Translations under genes and position numbers: made by a program | The notes under the pieces: generated by a model | Database searches by the model: none | What the model was told of the DNA's origin: nothing | What the model saw: the letters and a program-made list of their open reading frames with translations, nothing else | Shown here: positions 35,320-44,710 of the stretch, in pieces | Position numbering within the stretch: the stretch's first letter is position 1 | Layout of the letters: every line of letters starts with the position of its first letter | Assembly: GCF_030348505.1 (NCBI RefSeq) | Contig: NZ_JAUCFJ010000002.1 | Location: 2,980,001-3,044,000, forward strand | Reading direction: 5' to 3' | Length of the DNA stretch: 64,000 bases | DNA from: Lysinibacillus sp. G4S2 | GTDB taxonomy: Bacteria > Bacillota > Bacilli > Bacillales_A > Planococcaceae

Positions 35320-35822
35320 ATTAAACTCCTCATTTCTTTTTTTATTAAACAAGGGGCTTTATTACCCGCTCCTTTGTTATTTTTTCATCTTTTAATGTCA
35401 AGTATTGTTTCTCTCATTTTTCCCCAAGTTCATTGTACTGCATCGTTGCTATCCAATTGCTCTAAGCGAGAAGCATTGATTGTGGCATATTCTCCCTTTC
35501 ATTATGAGCCATACATCAATTTTTGCTCTCACCTAAACTACTCGTAATCTGCGAATGATTACCTAATAATGAAACAAGTATACAAAAAGGAAAATAAATC
35601 CTAATAAAAAAGATTAGCATAATTCCCAAGAATTTATGCTAATTTTTTGATATAATTATACTTTTTACAAATACAACCCTGAGCTTTATAATCTATACGA
35701 ATCCTATTATGGTTTGAAAACACGCAACATTTTTTAGAGATTGCTGGTTTCAACGACCGCATGAACTTAAATTACTACCCTGCACGAAATCAAACTGATT
35801 TTTACTGTTTATTAATCAACAG
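35320..35822. other. Gene-free stretch with hairpin
   Basis: About 500 bp with no supported gene. ATTAGCATAATTC (35613-35625) pairs with GAATTTATGCTAAT (35630-35643) and is followed by six Ts, a plus-strand terminator-like hairpin without an upstream gene. Confidence 0.5.
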
Positions 35823-36350
35823 CTACTTTACCACTTGTCTGTATTTTTTAATTTCTTCCTTAACCTGTATGTCTCCCCATGGACTTCTAAGTAAAAAAAC
35901 TTCATTCTCTCTACCTTTAATTTTAAAATGTAATCCTATTGATTGAATTCGATGTTTGTCGCCATTAACTATAGAGTATTTTATATCTCCGCAATCATTA
36001 TCAAAAACACCCATTAGTTTCGTATCTGTATCCTTTTCAGCAGCCATCCCCCAATAGCGCAAATGATCAACATTTTCAGGTATGTAATAATCTTCATGAC
36101 CAATTACCGTCCAAGTTCCTTCTTTCTTTCTTTTACCGAATAATCCCCAAGTATCTATAGGAATTGGCTCGAAAAGCCTTTTGTTGGTCATATTTGTATC
36201 AAAGATATTTTCTTCTGAAAAATAATCGAAAATTTCAACGATATGTCCTAAACTTATTTGAGAAATACAGCGTCCAAATGCATACTCACTATTATCTTGT
36301 TTTACACTAAAAATATCTCCCACTTGGAACTTACTTTTAGGCGTTTTCAT
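35823..36350 (-). CDS. Imm26 family immunity protein
   Basis: 175 residues. Imm26 signature at the N-terminus: KFQVGDIFSVKQDNSEYAFG followed by RCISQISLGHIVEIFDYF and IPIDTWGLFGKRKKEGTW. Imm26 members protect against polymorphic toxins. The ATG at 36350 has AAGGAG. It is the last immunity gene before the IS3 element. Confidence 0.8.
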   Translation of the reverse strand: MKTPKSKFQVGDIFSVKQDNSEYAFGRCISQISLGHIVEIFDYFSEENIFDTNMTNKRLFEPIPIDTWGLFGKRKKEGTWTVIGHEDYYIPENVDHLRYWGMAAEKDTDTKLMGVFDNDCGDIKYSIVNGDKHRIQSIGLHFKIKGRENEVFLLRSPWGDIQVKEEIKKYRQVVK

Positions 36351-36489
36351 CCTTTGCGCTCCTTTTCAGGTTTTCATAAAATTTTATTCTCTCATCACCC
36401 AGAGGGAAAAATGGATAGGCTACACTAAGTTAGACAGATTCCATAAGGGCTAGTACACTATAATTACTAACCTAAAGGAGCGTGTTTTT

Positions 36490-36771
36490 ATGTCACGTCA
36501 ACGTCGAACTTTTACAGCTGATTTTAAACTTCAAATGGTGAAGCTATATGAAAATGGTAAATCTCGTGCAGATATTGTAAGGGAGTATGATATTACACCA
36601 TCTGATCTAGATCGTTGGATTAAAAACCATCAAGAAACAGGTTCATTTAAGGCAGAAGATAACCGTTCACAGGAAGAAAATGAACTATTAGACCTACGCA
36701 AAGAAGTACAACGCCTGCGAATGGAGAACGATATCTTAAAGCAAGCCGCGCTGATCATGGGACGAAAATAG
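36490..36771 (+). CDS. IS3 transposase OrfA
   Basis: 93 residues with the HTH (FTADFKLQMVKLYENGKSRA, then DITPSDLDRWIKNH) and a C-terminal leucine zipper (LRKEVQRLRMENDILKQAAL). OrfA binds the IS ends. Its frame and that of OrfB are offset by -1, as expected for programmed frameshifting. Confidence 0.9.
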   Translation: MSRQRRTFTADFKLQMVKLYENGKSRADIVREYDITPSDLDRWIKNHQETGSFKAEDNRSQEENELLDLRKEVQRLRMENDILKQAALIMGRK

Positions 36772-36773
36772 AT

Positions 36774-37613
36774 GTGATTCGTAACAACGCTCACAAATAT
36801 TCGGTATCAGCAATGTGCGACGTCCTGCAAATTCCAAGAAGTTCCTACTACTACCACTTAAAAATACGCGAAGATGATGAACGACAAGCACAAGAAGCCG
36901 ATTTACAAGAGACTATTTATGTCATCTTCAAACAAAGTCGTAATAATTACGGGACACGTAAAATAAAAAAAGAACTAGAAAAGCAGAATAAGATAGTTTC
37001 AAGACGACGAATTAGTCGCATCATGAAATATCTAGGTCTTGTCTCAAACTACACGGCTGCCTATTTTAAACCGCAGAAAAATCGTAGTAATGAAGCACCA
37101 GTAGCCAATGTTCTAAATCGTGAATTTGAACAAGAAAAAGAATTATTAGTTTTAGTCAGTGATTTAACATACGTACGGGTCGGAAAAAAATGGCACTATG
37201 TATGCTTATTTGTCGACCTCTTTAATCGTGAAATTGTTGGTGCAAGTGCTGGGCCAAATAAAGATGCGGCGCTTGTTTATAAAGCTCTAAGTAGTATTAA
37301 AGGGAACTTAACAAATGTGCAACTTTTTCATACAGATCGAGGTTCAGAGTTTGATAATAAGCTAATGATAGAAGCAACTGAAACGTTTGGAATCCAACGT
37401 TCACTAAGCGCGAAAGGATGCCCGTATGATAATGCCATCGCAGAAGCTACATACAAGAGCTTCAAAGTTGAGTTTGTCTACCAACGTACTTTCTTAACTC
37501 TGGAGCAGCTTGAGCTTGAACTTTGGGATTATGTACATTGGTTTAACAATATTCGCATCCATCAAACTCTTGGCTATCTTACACCAGCTCAATTTAAAGA
37601 ACAGTATATATAA
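36774..37613 (+). CDS. IS3 transposase OrfB (DDE integrase)
   Basis: 279 residues, GTG start 3 bp after OrfA. An HTH_21 segment (RNNYGTRKIKKELEKQNKIV) is followed by the rve catalytic core with the DDE residues in SDLTYVRV, HTDRGSEFDN and a degenerate last block NAIAEATYKSFKVEF, where many members read NA..E.F...K. Apparently intact, so the element may be active or recently inserted. Confidence 0.88.
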   Translation: MIRNNAHKYSVSAMCDVLQIPRSSYYYHLKIREDDERQAQEADLQETIYVIFKQSRNNYGTRKIKKELEKQNKIVSRRRISRIMKYLGLVSNYTAAYFKPQKNRSNEAPVANVLNREFEQEKELLVLVSDLTYVRVGKKWHYVCLFVDLFNREIVGASAGPNKDAALVYKALSSIKGNLTNVQLFHTDRGSEFDNKLMIEATETFGIQRSLSAKGCPYDNAIAEATYKSFKVEFVYQRTFLTLEQLELELWDYVHWFNNIRIHQTLGYLTPAQFKEQYI

Positions 37614-37628
37614 CTGCCATCGAAGAAC

Positions 37629-37736
37629 GGCTTTACATGGAGTGGCGGGCATGATAGCCTCCGTTTGGCAGAGCCAGTTCTATGAAGCTGGTTCCTTGGC
37701 GCAAGAATCATGCCCGTAGAGGCTCCATGTCAAGCC
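37629..37736. repeat. Long palindromic element after IS3
   Basis: GGCTTTACATGGAG...CGGGCATGAT (37629-37655) is mirrored by ATCATGCCCG...CTCCATGTCAAGCC (37707-37736). An inner hairpin (CCAGTTCTATGAAGCTGG) sits between the arms. It is 108 bp, non-coding, and looks like a MITE or REP-type unit. Confidence 0.7.
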
Positions 37737-37739
37737 ACT

Positions 37740-38210
37740 TCATAATAAAATCACCCTTAAAAGAACTGTTCAAATTAGTGTTGACATTCCAAAAGCCATC
37801 AGACAATTCATAAACCCTTTCAGACCAATAATTGTCCTCTTTTAACAATGCCTGTTTGTCAATATCACTAAAAAATGTTTCTAATGTTTCAATAAAGCTA
37901 TCAAAAGAATTGTCACTTATCTCATTATTTATTATTTTATTATTTTATTAACCATACATAGATAGAGGTTATTAAAACATATAAATTGATTGATGTCAGA
38001 ATTACAGAACCTCACTTTTATTTTCCCATTATCTTCAATTAAATGTCCAATTGTTCCATTCTTCTTATCTAATACAAAATACCCACCAAGATCATGACCA
38101 AAAATAACCACAGATTGTTCGTTAATGTTGAATGAATAGAAATCATTTAAATAAAATGTAAGTGCATTATTATAATACGGTAGTAATAAATTTATTTTCC
38201 TAAATTGCAA
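37740..38210 (-). pseudogene. SUKH-like immunity gene, frameshifted and truncated
   Basis: The first frame (38210-37932) encodes 92 residues with SVVIFGHDLGGYFVLDKKNG, a SUKH-4-like core, and stops within an AATAA microsatellite. A second frame continues without interruption (NNEISDNSFDSFIETLETFF, then DGFWNVNTNLNSSF) to the palindromic element at 37736. One insertion in the AT repeat has broken the gene, and its 3' end is cut by the IS3/palindrome. Confidence 0.65.
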
Positions 38211-38278
38211 TCACGCTTTTTATATAAGCTTTTTACAGTATAGCCGCCATATTATTTTTTTGACTGAAAAACAATAAT

Positions 38279-39088
38279 TTAGATAAACAAACTTTGTAAT
38301 TCTTCATATTCACCAAACCAAAATTTTAGTGCATCTTGATTTATACCGTCTCTCCCTTTCCACCAATCAACGGGATATAACCAATCTGAGCTATGTCTAG
38401 ATCTTGGGGCTAAACCAAGATTTATGAATTGATGTAAGAAACCTTTATGCTCTTCTGTTTCTAAAATACTACAGAAACCAAGCGTCTCCAGAAATGCTTT
38501 TCTTTGTTCTGCATTGGATTGAAATCCTTCAATTTTTCCAATCTTTTTTTGAACTTTAGATGGTGAATCATTACTTTCTGCATCTTTAATAATCCCAATA
38601 ACGGATTGAAAAATATCAAAATCTTCTTTTGTCGGCTTTACATGTGGAAGCTTATTATGCTGTTGAAGTATAAATGAAAAATCAAATATGTTACCTGAAA
38701 TAATCCCACCATGACTAAAACGAATTTTATTAATGAATGTTAGATCTACTAAATCTTCAACATTATTGGCACATATTTCACAAGACATAAAATCACTTTT
38801 AAAATCATGGATAGGAAATTGTCTCATAATCACATATACTGGTAAACCCGATCTCCAATCTAAACGCTGGTTACTTAAACTTGCCAGAAATAAATCAACT
38901 GTGAAACGTTTAGTACATTGTTTCATTTCAAACATTGCATTCTCAATAGCTTCATTATGTGTCTGAAAAATTTTATCAAATATATAACCTGCTGTTTTAG
39001 CATACTGAAAGTCTTCCTCTGATGTTTTCTCTGGATTTAACAATCTATAATTTAATAGAATTTTTAAAGCTCTATCATTATATGTCAT
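38279..39088 (-). CDS. Unrecognised protein, likely immunity to adjacent toxin remnant
   Basis: 269 residues; ATG with AGAGGAG. Mostly helical; a CxxC pair in FMSCEICANNVEDL and a conserved-looking C-terminal part RSRHSSDWLYPVDWWKGRDG. The family is not recognised. Directly upstream, on the same strand with 27 bp between, is the C-terminal tail of what looks like a polymorphic toxin (39116-39316), so this gene is best read as its immunity partner. Confidence 0.65.
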   Translation of the reverse strand: MTYNDRALKILLNYRLLNPEKTSEEDFQYAKTAGYIFDKIFQTHNEAIENAMFEMKQCTKRFTVDLFLASLSNQRLDWRSGLPVYVIMRQFPIHDFKSDFMSCEICANNVEDLVDLTFINKIRFSHGGIISGNIFDFSFILQQHNKLPHVKPTKEDFDIFQSVIGIIKDAESNDSPSKVQKKIGKIEGFQSNAEQRKAFLETLGFCSILETEEHKGFLHQFINLGLAPRSRHSSDWLYPVDWWKGRDGINQDALKFWFGEYEELQSLFI

Positions 39089-39115
39089 TCTTTAGAATGC
39101 TCCTCTATTTACATT

Positions 39116-39316
39116 TTAAATCCTAATTAAAATTGGTGGTTGATGTACATATAGATTATTAAGATACTTATCAGCCGTACTTAATCTATGCTCCCCTTGT
39201 TCTGTTAATGGTTTTCTGGTATGTTGAATGCATTGTTCTTCAATACCTCTCGCCGTATCTTGGTCTGTTCCTTTTGTACCTGCATGTCGACGTTCAACAT
39301 CACGCCCCAGACGAAG
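39116..39316 (-). pseudogene. C-terminal toxin-domain remnant
   Basis: A 66-codon frame without a start encodes LRLGRDVERRHAGTKGTDQD, then TARGIEEQCIQHTRKPL and a tail ending LYVHQPPILIRI. The R...H and later ARG-E-Q elements recall the second half of GIY-YIG-type nuclease toxin domains; this is tentative. A second frame upstream (DEFNNFVWGVM) suggests a frameshift near 39310. It stops 27 bp before the gene at 39088. Confidence 0.5.
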
Positions 39317-39424
39317 TTATTAAATTCATCATAACTTCCCAAGGATGTATTCTTATTTGACGATATCGATATTAACTATTTATGTTCACGATTTACTTCG
39401 TCAACCGATGGATTTTTAATAGCA

Positions 39425-39784
39425 TTAATAACGTAAATTATTACCGTATTCCTCTAGTTCAGTAAAGAGTTCATCAGCATTAGCTTTAATGCCTTCTCTA
39501 TATTTAGATGGTATTTTTTTTTCACACCTATTAAACCATTCATTAAATGTTTCTTTCCATTCCTTTGTCCTATATTGTTTAATCAATAAATTTGCATTAA
39601 CAGGAAACTTTCTTGCGAGCATTAATAAAATATCAATATGCGTTAACATTACTTGATATGGTTTATCCGTATTCTTCAACCATTCATTACTTTTGTTTAT
39701 TTCCTCAATTGCCAAAATAATGTAACGAGCATTTTCTTTTTCCGCTGCATCATTATCTTCAGGTTTTGTTCCAAAAATTCTCAA
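39425..39784 (-). CDS. Unrecognised helical protein
   Basis: 119 residues from TTG 39784; the ATG three codons earlier abuts its AAGGAG, leaving no spacer, so the TTG is preferred. Helical, with YIILAIEEINKSNEWLKNTD and EWKETFNEWFNRCEKKIP. Cytoplasmic. Position within the cluster suggests an immunity role; no family identified. Confidence 0.6.
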   Translation of the reverse strand: MRIFGTKPEDNDAAEKENARYIILAIEEINKSNEWLKNTDKPYQVMLTHIDILLMLARKFPVNANLLIKQYRTKEWKETFNEWFNRCEKKIPSKYREGIKANADELFTELEEYGNNLRY

Positions 39785-40023
39785 TCTCAACATCTCCTTA
39801 GAACTTTAATAATATTTTAAGTTTAAATTTCAAAAAAGGATCTTCGTACATTTAGCTCTTTTAATTCACGTAGTAGCCCTAAAAGTATTCCTATCTGAAA
39901 ACGAAAATTCCCTATTGTTAAGTGCTAATTCCACAGATAATCTTAGCTGTGCATTAATTTCATTCAAGCAAATGAGAGTATTAAAACCATCTTCATCAAG
40001 AATATCCATACCCTCATCTTGAA

Positions 40024-41671
40024 CCTAGATTATTCACCAACCAACACAAAATCCCAGGGAAAAGCTGACTTGTCGGCTTTTCCCTGGGATTCTCTTTTTC
40101 ACTTAAAAGATGAAAAAAGAATCCATTTTTGTTAAGGTTATTGCGACAAAACAAAACCATCTCAAGAAAGGATTCTTATGATGACTACTTTATCGCAAAT
40201 TCCCTTACATTTCAATCGTTCTATCAAATTATCTAATGATGGAGATGCACTTTCTTCGGATACTGGTCATCTTATCTTTCGTGAATTTGACGAAAAACTA
40301 GGCTTCTCTCAAACGATTGCCAAACATCTACAGTTAAAAGATGAACGCTTGTATTGCATTCACCAAAATGAGCAGCTGCTTCGCCAAAAAATCTACCAAC
40401 TGATCGCTGGTTATCATGAAGACGATGCAGCAGATCAGTTGACGCATGACCCAGTATTTACGCAAGTGCTAGGTACGCCAGCACTCGCTTCTCAACCATC
40501 ATTATCGCGCTTTTTTAAACGGTTCGATTCACAAGCACTCGATCAACTCCAAGCGGCGAATCAAGAACTACTCGATCGTGTTCATCATGCTCGACAATCG
40601 AAAGCGTTGATTGCCGATTTAGATTCCACACATGCCGATACATATGGAAATCAAGAAAAATCTGCGTACAATGGCCATTATCGAAAAGTTGGTTTTCATC
40701 CACTCCTCGCTTTTGATGGGCTGACAGGTGATTTTTTGAAAGCCCAATTACGACCTGGTAATGTGTATACATCAAATAGTGTCGTAGATTTTCTACGTCC
40801 CCTGCTTGAACATTATAATAAAACCTTTCCGGAAACCTCTGCGCTTGTACGTGGGGACAGCGGCTTTGCGGTACCAGATCTTTATGAACTATGTGAAAAG
40901 GAATCCGTTTACTACATCATTCGTTTAAAGGCCAATGCTCAACTAAAGGCGCTCGCTGAAGAACTGCACCCTACACATGAAATTCGTGATGTATCCGTGA
41001 CCGAGCGCTATATCGATGAATCCATTTATCAAGCGTCTTCTTGGTCCGCACCACGAAGAATCGTTATTCAATCGATTCGCCCAGCTGGTGAACTGTTCTT
41101 TTCTCATGCTTTTTTTGTGACAAATCTGAGTGAAACTTTCTCACCACAAGCCATTGTTGAATCTTATCAACAACGAGGTACGATGGAAAATTTCATTAAA
41201 GAAGCGAAGAACGGTTTTGGTTTCGATCAGATGAAAAGTCATGATTTCGTTGTTAACGAAGCACGCATGATGTTAAGTCTGCTTACCTATAATTTTACAA
41301 ACTGGCTCCGTACACTGAGTTTCCCAAAGCGCTACAAGGGTATTCAAATCCAAACAATTCGCACGCGCCTCATTAAAGTGGCAAGTAAACTAGTGAAATC
41401 TGGACGCTCACTGTACTTTAAATTGTCTTCTAGCTTCGTGTATGCACACTTCTTTTGGGACGTACTGACCCGGGTCCAACAATTAGAAATCAAATAACCT
41501 TTTTTAAAAAATCGACATCGCACCAAGGGAGGAGTCTGCTCAAAAAACGAATTTCTTTCCATTTGCTTTCTATTTCTTCTTTCCTTAAGCATAGATTCAC
41601 AAAAAAACGAGACTACTATAAAAAAACTCATGAAAATCCGCAAACTTTAAATGGCTATGAATAATTCAGGT
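40024..41671 (+). mobile_element. IS1380-family insertion sequence
   Basis: Ends: CCTAGATTATTCACC at 40024-40038 and the inverse TATGAATAATTCAGG at 41656-41670, imperfect terminal inverted repeats. A strong subterminal hairpin (CCCAGGGAAAAGC / GCTTTTCCCTGGG, 40053-40088) precedes the transposase. Target-site duplication is not evident. It has split a small gene. Confidence 0.78.
40178..41497 (+). CDS. IS1380 transposase
   Basis: 439 residues, the usual length. DDE residues lie in IADLDSTHAD, VRGDSGFAV and the YQQRGTMENFIKEAKNG segment, all hallmark IS1380 motifs. ATG preceded by AAAGGA. No frameshift seen, so the transposase may be functional. Confidence 0.92.
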   Translation: MMTTLSQIPLHFNRSIKLSNDGDALSSDTGHLIFREFDEKLGFSQTIAKHLQLKDERLYCIHQNEQLLRQKIYQLIAGYHEDDAADQLTHDPVFTQVLGTPALASQPSLSRFFKRFDSQALDQLQAANQELLDRVHHARQSKALIADLDSTHADTYGNQEKSAYNGHYRKVGFHPLLAFDGLTGDFLKAQLRPGNVYTSNSVVDFLRPLLEHYNKTFPETSALVRGDSGFAVPDLYELCEKESVYYIIRLKANAQLKALAEELHPTHEIRDVSVTERYIDESIYQASSWSAPRRIVIQSIRPAGELFFSHAFFVTNLSETFSPQAIVESYQQRGTMENFIKEAKNGFGFDQMKSHDFVVNEARMMLSLLTYNFTNWLRTLSFPKRYKGIQIQTIRTRLIKVASKLVKSGRSLYFKLSSSFVYAHFFWDVLTRVQQLEIK

Positions 41672-41806
41672 CTAATACTAAATCAACTGGGTTTAATTTT
41701 TTCTGCATTTTTCAAACGCCTCCGGATTGTCTGTATTCAATTTTATTATTCTCGTAATTTAGAGTTAGAAATATCAGGATACACTCCTCGTAATTCATGT
41801 TGCGGC

Positions 41807-41986
41807 TCATTTGATGCTTGGAACAGTCTCTTTATCTTTATAATATTGTGTTAAAACATCCAGTGCCTCCCTCACATGATTTAATAAATCAGAATCTAGC
41901 TCTCTATTCGTTCTTAATTTTACTGGTACTGAATTTTCACTTACTAACCCAATATAAATTATTTCAATCGCTTCCTGTATATCCAT
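41807..41986 (-). pseudogene. Truncated paralogue of the gene at 34479
   Basis: 59 residues from ATG 41986 (AAAAGGAAG upstream). EAIEIIYIGLVSENSVPVKL and TQYYKDKETVPS correspond to the first two thirds of the protein at 34479-34784, after which the frame stops. The 3' third is lost. The DNA between this stop and 41708 has short protein-like frames but no clear gene. Confidence 0.55.
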
Positions 41987-42112
41987 ACTTTCACTTCCTT
42001 TTAAAAAAGTAACCTTATTCATCGGAATCTATCGAGAAGCCCGTTTGAATGAGGTTACTTTAATCATTAACATCTATTTATCCTTCTTCTTTCTTGCATG
42101 AGCTAATTTTGA

Positions 42113-42874
42113 TTAAACTAAACCAAAATTCTCACCTTTTACTCCAATTAGAAGCTTTTTTTCATAGAAAAACTTCCCTATTTCATGTAGGCGTTCTTCC
42201 GGAACTATCCACAACCAATTCCCTTGTCCTATTTCTTCCAAAATACCATTCCCAGGAGCTTGTATCCAATTTTTAAATGAAAAAGTAGCACCTTCATACT
42301 CTAAAAAATCACGGTTTATGATGTTGACTGGATATATGTGTCTTAGTTTAGGAGAAGAATTGTAAAGTATATCTCTGTTTCTAGGATTTAATGCAAGCCA
42401 CCAAGTATGATTATCTTCCATATATAAGTCTAGACTCTCACCTTTCCCCCAGATTGTTTCATATGAAAAATATCCAAAATTGACTATTTTATCATCTAAG
42501 TAAGATTTTAATAAATTTACAAGAATTTGTGTATGATTAATTTCTAAACTAGTATTAAAGAAAATCTGTAACTCTCTACTAGGTTGATCAAACCTTATTC
42601 CATATTCCCAGGAGCTTGGAACTTTCAGACTTTTACCTTTAAATATCGTAAACGAAAATAAACTTTCTACATCTCCTTCATGCATCTCATTGAATTCACT
42701 TTGAAACTTTTCAAGACTCTTCCTCTCTAACTTCTGATAGTTCACGTCATAACTAACACTTTTAAGAGGAAATCCATTGTTAGAAAACAGCTCAATAGAT
42801 TTTTTTATCCATTCTGAGACACTGCCACAATAGCCATAAATATTACAATATATTCTACCATTTTCTATATCCAT
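42113..42874 (-). CDS. Unrecognised protein, immunity-like
   Basis: 253 residues; ATG with GGGGGAAG. Alternating strands and helices; a C-terminal segment YEGATFSFKNWIQAPGNGIL then GQGNWLWIVPEERLHEIGKF resembles ligand-binding immunity folds, without a confident family. Cytoplasmic. It stands alone between decayed genes. Confidence 0.65.
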   Translation of the reverse strand: MDIENGRIYCNIYGYCGSVSEWIKKSIELFSNNGFPLKSVSYDVNYQKLERKSLEKFQSEFNEMHEGDVESLFSFTIFKGKSLKVPSSWEYGIRFDQPSRELQIFFNTSLEINHTQILVNLLKSYLDDKIVNFGYFSYETIWGKGESLDLYMEDNHTWWLALNPRNRDILYNSSPKLRHIYPVNIINRDFLEYEGATFSFKNWIQAPGNGILEEIGQGNWLWIVPEERLHEIGKFFYEKKLLIGVKGENFGLV

Positions 42875-43463
42875 ATTGAACTTCCCCCGATTGACCTAAT
42901 TAATTTAAAGAAAGAGATGCTCAGTTTGAGATTTATTGCTGCTCTTGCCTATCATGTCAAATTCTCTTTCCATTTATTAATTTATTTGTACTACTTCACC
43001 TTATTTAGAGGAATGCCCTTAATTTCATTCTTTAAAATTTATTATTCAAAAGAAGCTGTAATTAATAATCGGTTGTATATTTTCTACCTTTTCTTCACTT
43101 CTTTGAAGAATATACATTAGGTAGAAATAAATACTTCAGGGTCTTAATTTATTTTTCCATCTCTAACAAAAATTTATGTACTATTAATATTTAAAGTTGA
43201 ACCAGAACAAAAGAGTAGCAATAAAAATCCAATTTTAAGGTATTTTATGTTACTCTTTAATAAGTCAATTATTACAAATAGACCCATCAAATGCTACCCT
43301 TTTGTTTGCAAAGCCACTATCTAATAAATACTTGTAGTTTTCAAAATATATCTCTTCTGTAACATGGGATATAATTTCATTTGTTCTATCTTCTACGGAA
43401 TAGGGGATTCTTTTCCGTAATGTTACAGCAAGCATTAATATATTTACAGCGGGAGGCAATACC
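42875..43463. other. Gene-poor stretch with one remnant
   Basis: AT-rich DNA. On the minus strand 43265-43435 an ATG-started frame encodes MLAVTLRKRIPYSVEDRTNE followed by a helical tail ending AFDGSICNN, protein-like but lacking a good ribosome site; I take it as a remnant of a lost gene. Nothing else is recognised. Confidence 0.4.
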
Positions 43464-44699
43464 ATGAAAATTGAGCAATTCACCAAAAATGAAACATTAT
43501 GGCTACAACTTGAGCAAGAGCTACTTTCTAAACAATATAAAATTGAAACAGATGTCTATACTTCTGAAATCATCACCCCTTCTTTTTCACTGAACGACAT
43601 CACACTGCATGAAGTACTTTGCCACTATCAACAGCTCGCATTGTTAGATGCATTTCGTCAAGAGCTTGGCTTTGAGACACAGCGCTACTGCCTTTCTAAT
43701 TTCACTAACAAGCACCGATCATTAACCTACATACCATTGTTAAGCTACTTTGCAATAAATCTAAGAAAATATGGTGCAAGTTTTGAATATTTAACAGTTA
43801 AAGTATTGTTAGCAACCATTAAAGAATTAGATACAGAAACGTACAACTCATTAATTACAATTGGCTCTGGCACTTTACCAGCACATAAACAACAAATGGA
43901 ATCCGACCTGATTTTTTGCCAAGCAAATGATGTGCTGGCAAAGATTACGATTCAAATTAAAGAAGAAAGCGAAGAGGCTTATCGCCAATCATTAGCTTAC
44001 TTAAATGCTTTATTAGAAGAAGATTTCCCTAAAAGCTATAACATTCATTATGAAGGTAAGAGTAACTTAGTGCTACCAATCGAGCATTTACCAGTTACAT
44101 CATCACATCACTTCTTCGCTAAAGCTGTCAGTTACCCTAGCCTACATGCCGCACTAGCTGAGTATAGCTATAAGGCGATGGCACAATATCATTTTTATCA
44201 AGATGTCGATGAGGAACAGGCTGCGATGCCGAGTACATTCGCCGTTTTTGGTCTTGGTTTATACGATAAAAGCTACGGCAAGCTCGTTATCGATTATATG
44301 TATGAATGCGATGGTGACCATTCACCAATGCCTGAATACTTTGCGAAAGCCTATGTTAAAACATTTGGACTAACACCGGAAACATTGCCCGTCTTTGTAT
44401 GTACGGTACAATCTGTACAAGAAGTTCCGTATGATGCTTTCTTTGAACAAGCTATGAGCATAAATGACAACTTACAATGGTTCGAAAAATTTATGACGAC
44501 GCCACTTCTAGAGCTTTGTCCATATATTCCTCTCGAACAAAACGAAGAAATTGAGGAATATAAAGATATGGCTGTAGCACAGCTTTTATATACATGCTTT
44601 GGCATCATCCATTTGAATGACTTTACAAGTTCAGCATTTATGCGCATTCCAGAACCATATCGCACACGCTTTGAGGCGATTATAAAAGAACTTATTTAA
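43464..44699 (+). CDS. Large unrecognised protein (DUF6138-like)
   Basis: 411 residues, ATG with GGGAGG. Helical N-terminal half (LNDITLHEVLCHYQQLALLD) and a mixed C-terminal half with FGLGLYDKSYGKLVIDYMY and ECDGDHSPMPEYFAKAYVKT. It resembles DUF6138 proteins in length and layout, a weak match. First gene of a two-gene plus-strand operon, opposite to most of the cluster. Confidence 0.6.
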   Translation: MKIEQFTKNETLWLQLEQELLSKQYKIETDVYTSEIITPSFSLNDITLHEVLCHYQQLALLDAFRQELGFETQRYCLSNFTNKHRSLTYIPLLSYFAINLRKYGASFEYLTVKVLLATIKELDTETYNSLITIGSGTLPAHKQQMESDLIFCQANDVLAKITIQIKEESEEAYRQSLAYLNALLEEDFPKSYNIHYEGKSNLVLPIEHLPVTSSHHFFAKAVSYPSLHAALAEYSYKAMAQYHFYQDVDEEQAAMPSTFAVFGLGLYDKSYGKLVIDYMYECDGDHSPMPEYFAKAYVKTFGLTPETLPVFVCTVQSVQEVPYDAFFEQAMSINDNLQWFEKFMTTPLLELCPYIPLEQNEEIEEYKDMAVAQLLYTCFGIIHLNDFTSSAFMRIPEPYRTRFEAIIKELI

Positions 44700-44710
44700 G
44701 GAGTATTTTC

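Larger units (their letters stand above)
36424..37616 (+). mobile_element. IS3-family insertion sequence
   Basis: Two overlapping plus-strand frames encode OrfA and OrfB of an IS3 transposase. The left terminus is probably near ACTAAGTTAGACAGATTCC (36425-36443). I do not see a matching right inverted repeat; instead a long palindromic unit follows at 37629-37736, so the right end may have been lost or replaced. Confidence 0.8.
39866..41708 (-). pseudogene. Small gene split by IS1380 insertion
   Basis: The 5' part (41708-41671) starts with ATG after GGAGGCG and reads MQKKLNPVDLVLD up to the IS end. The 3' part lies on the other side (40023-39866) and reads VQDEGMDILDEDGFNTLICL to the stop at 39866. 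Together they would make a protein of about 65 residues. The exact join cannot be rebuilt because no target duplication is obvious. Confidence 0.5.

Noticed and set aside
42917-43120. 67-codon hydrophobic plus-strand frame
   Set aside because: AT-rich composition gives chance hydrophobic codons; no ribosome site.
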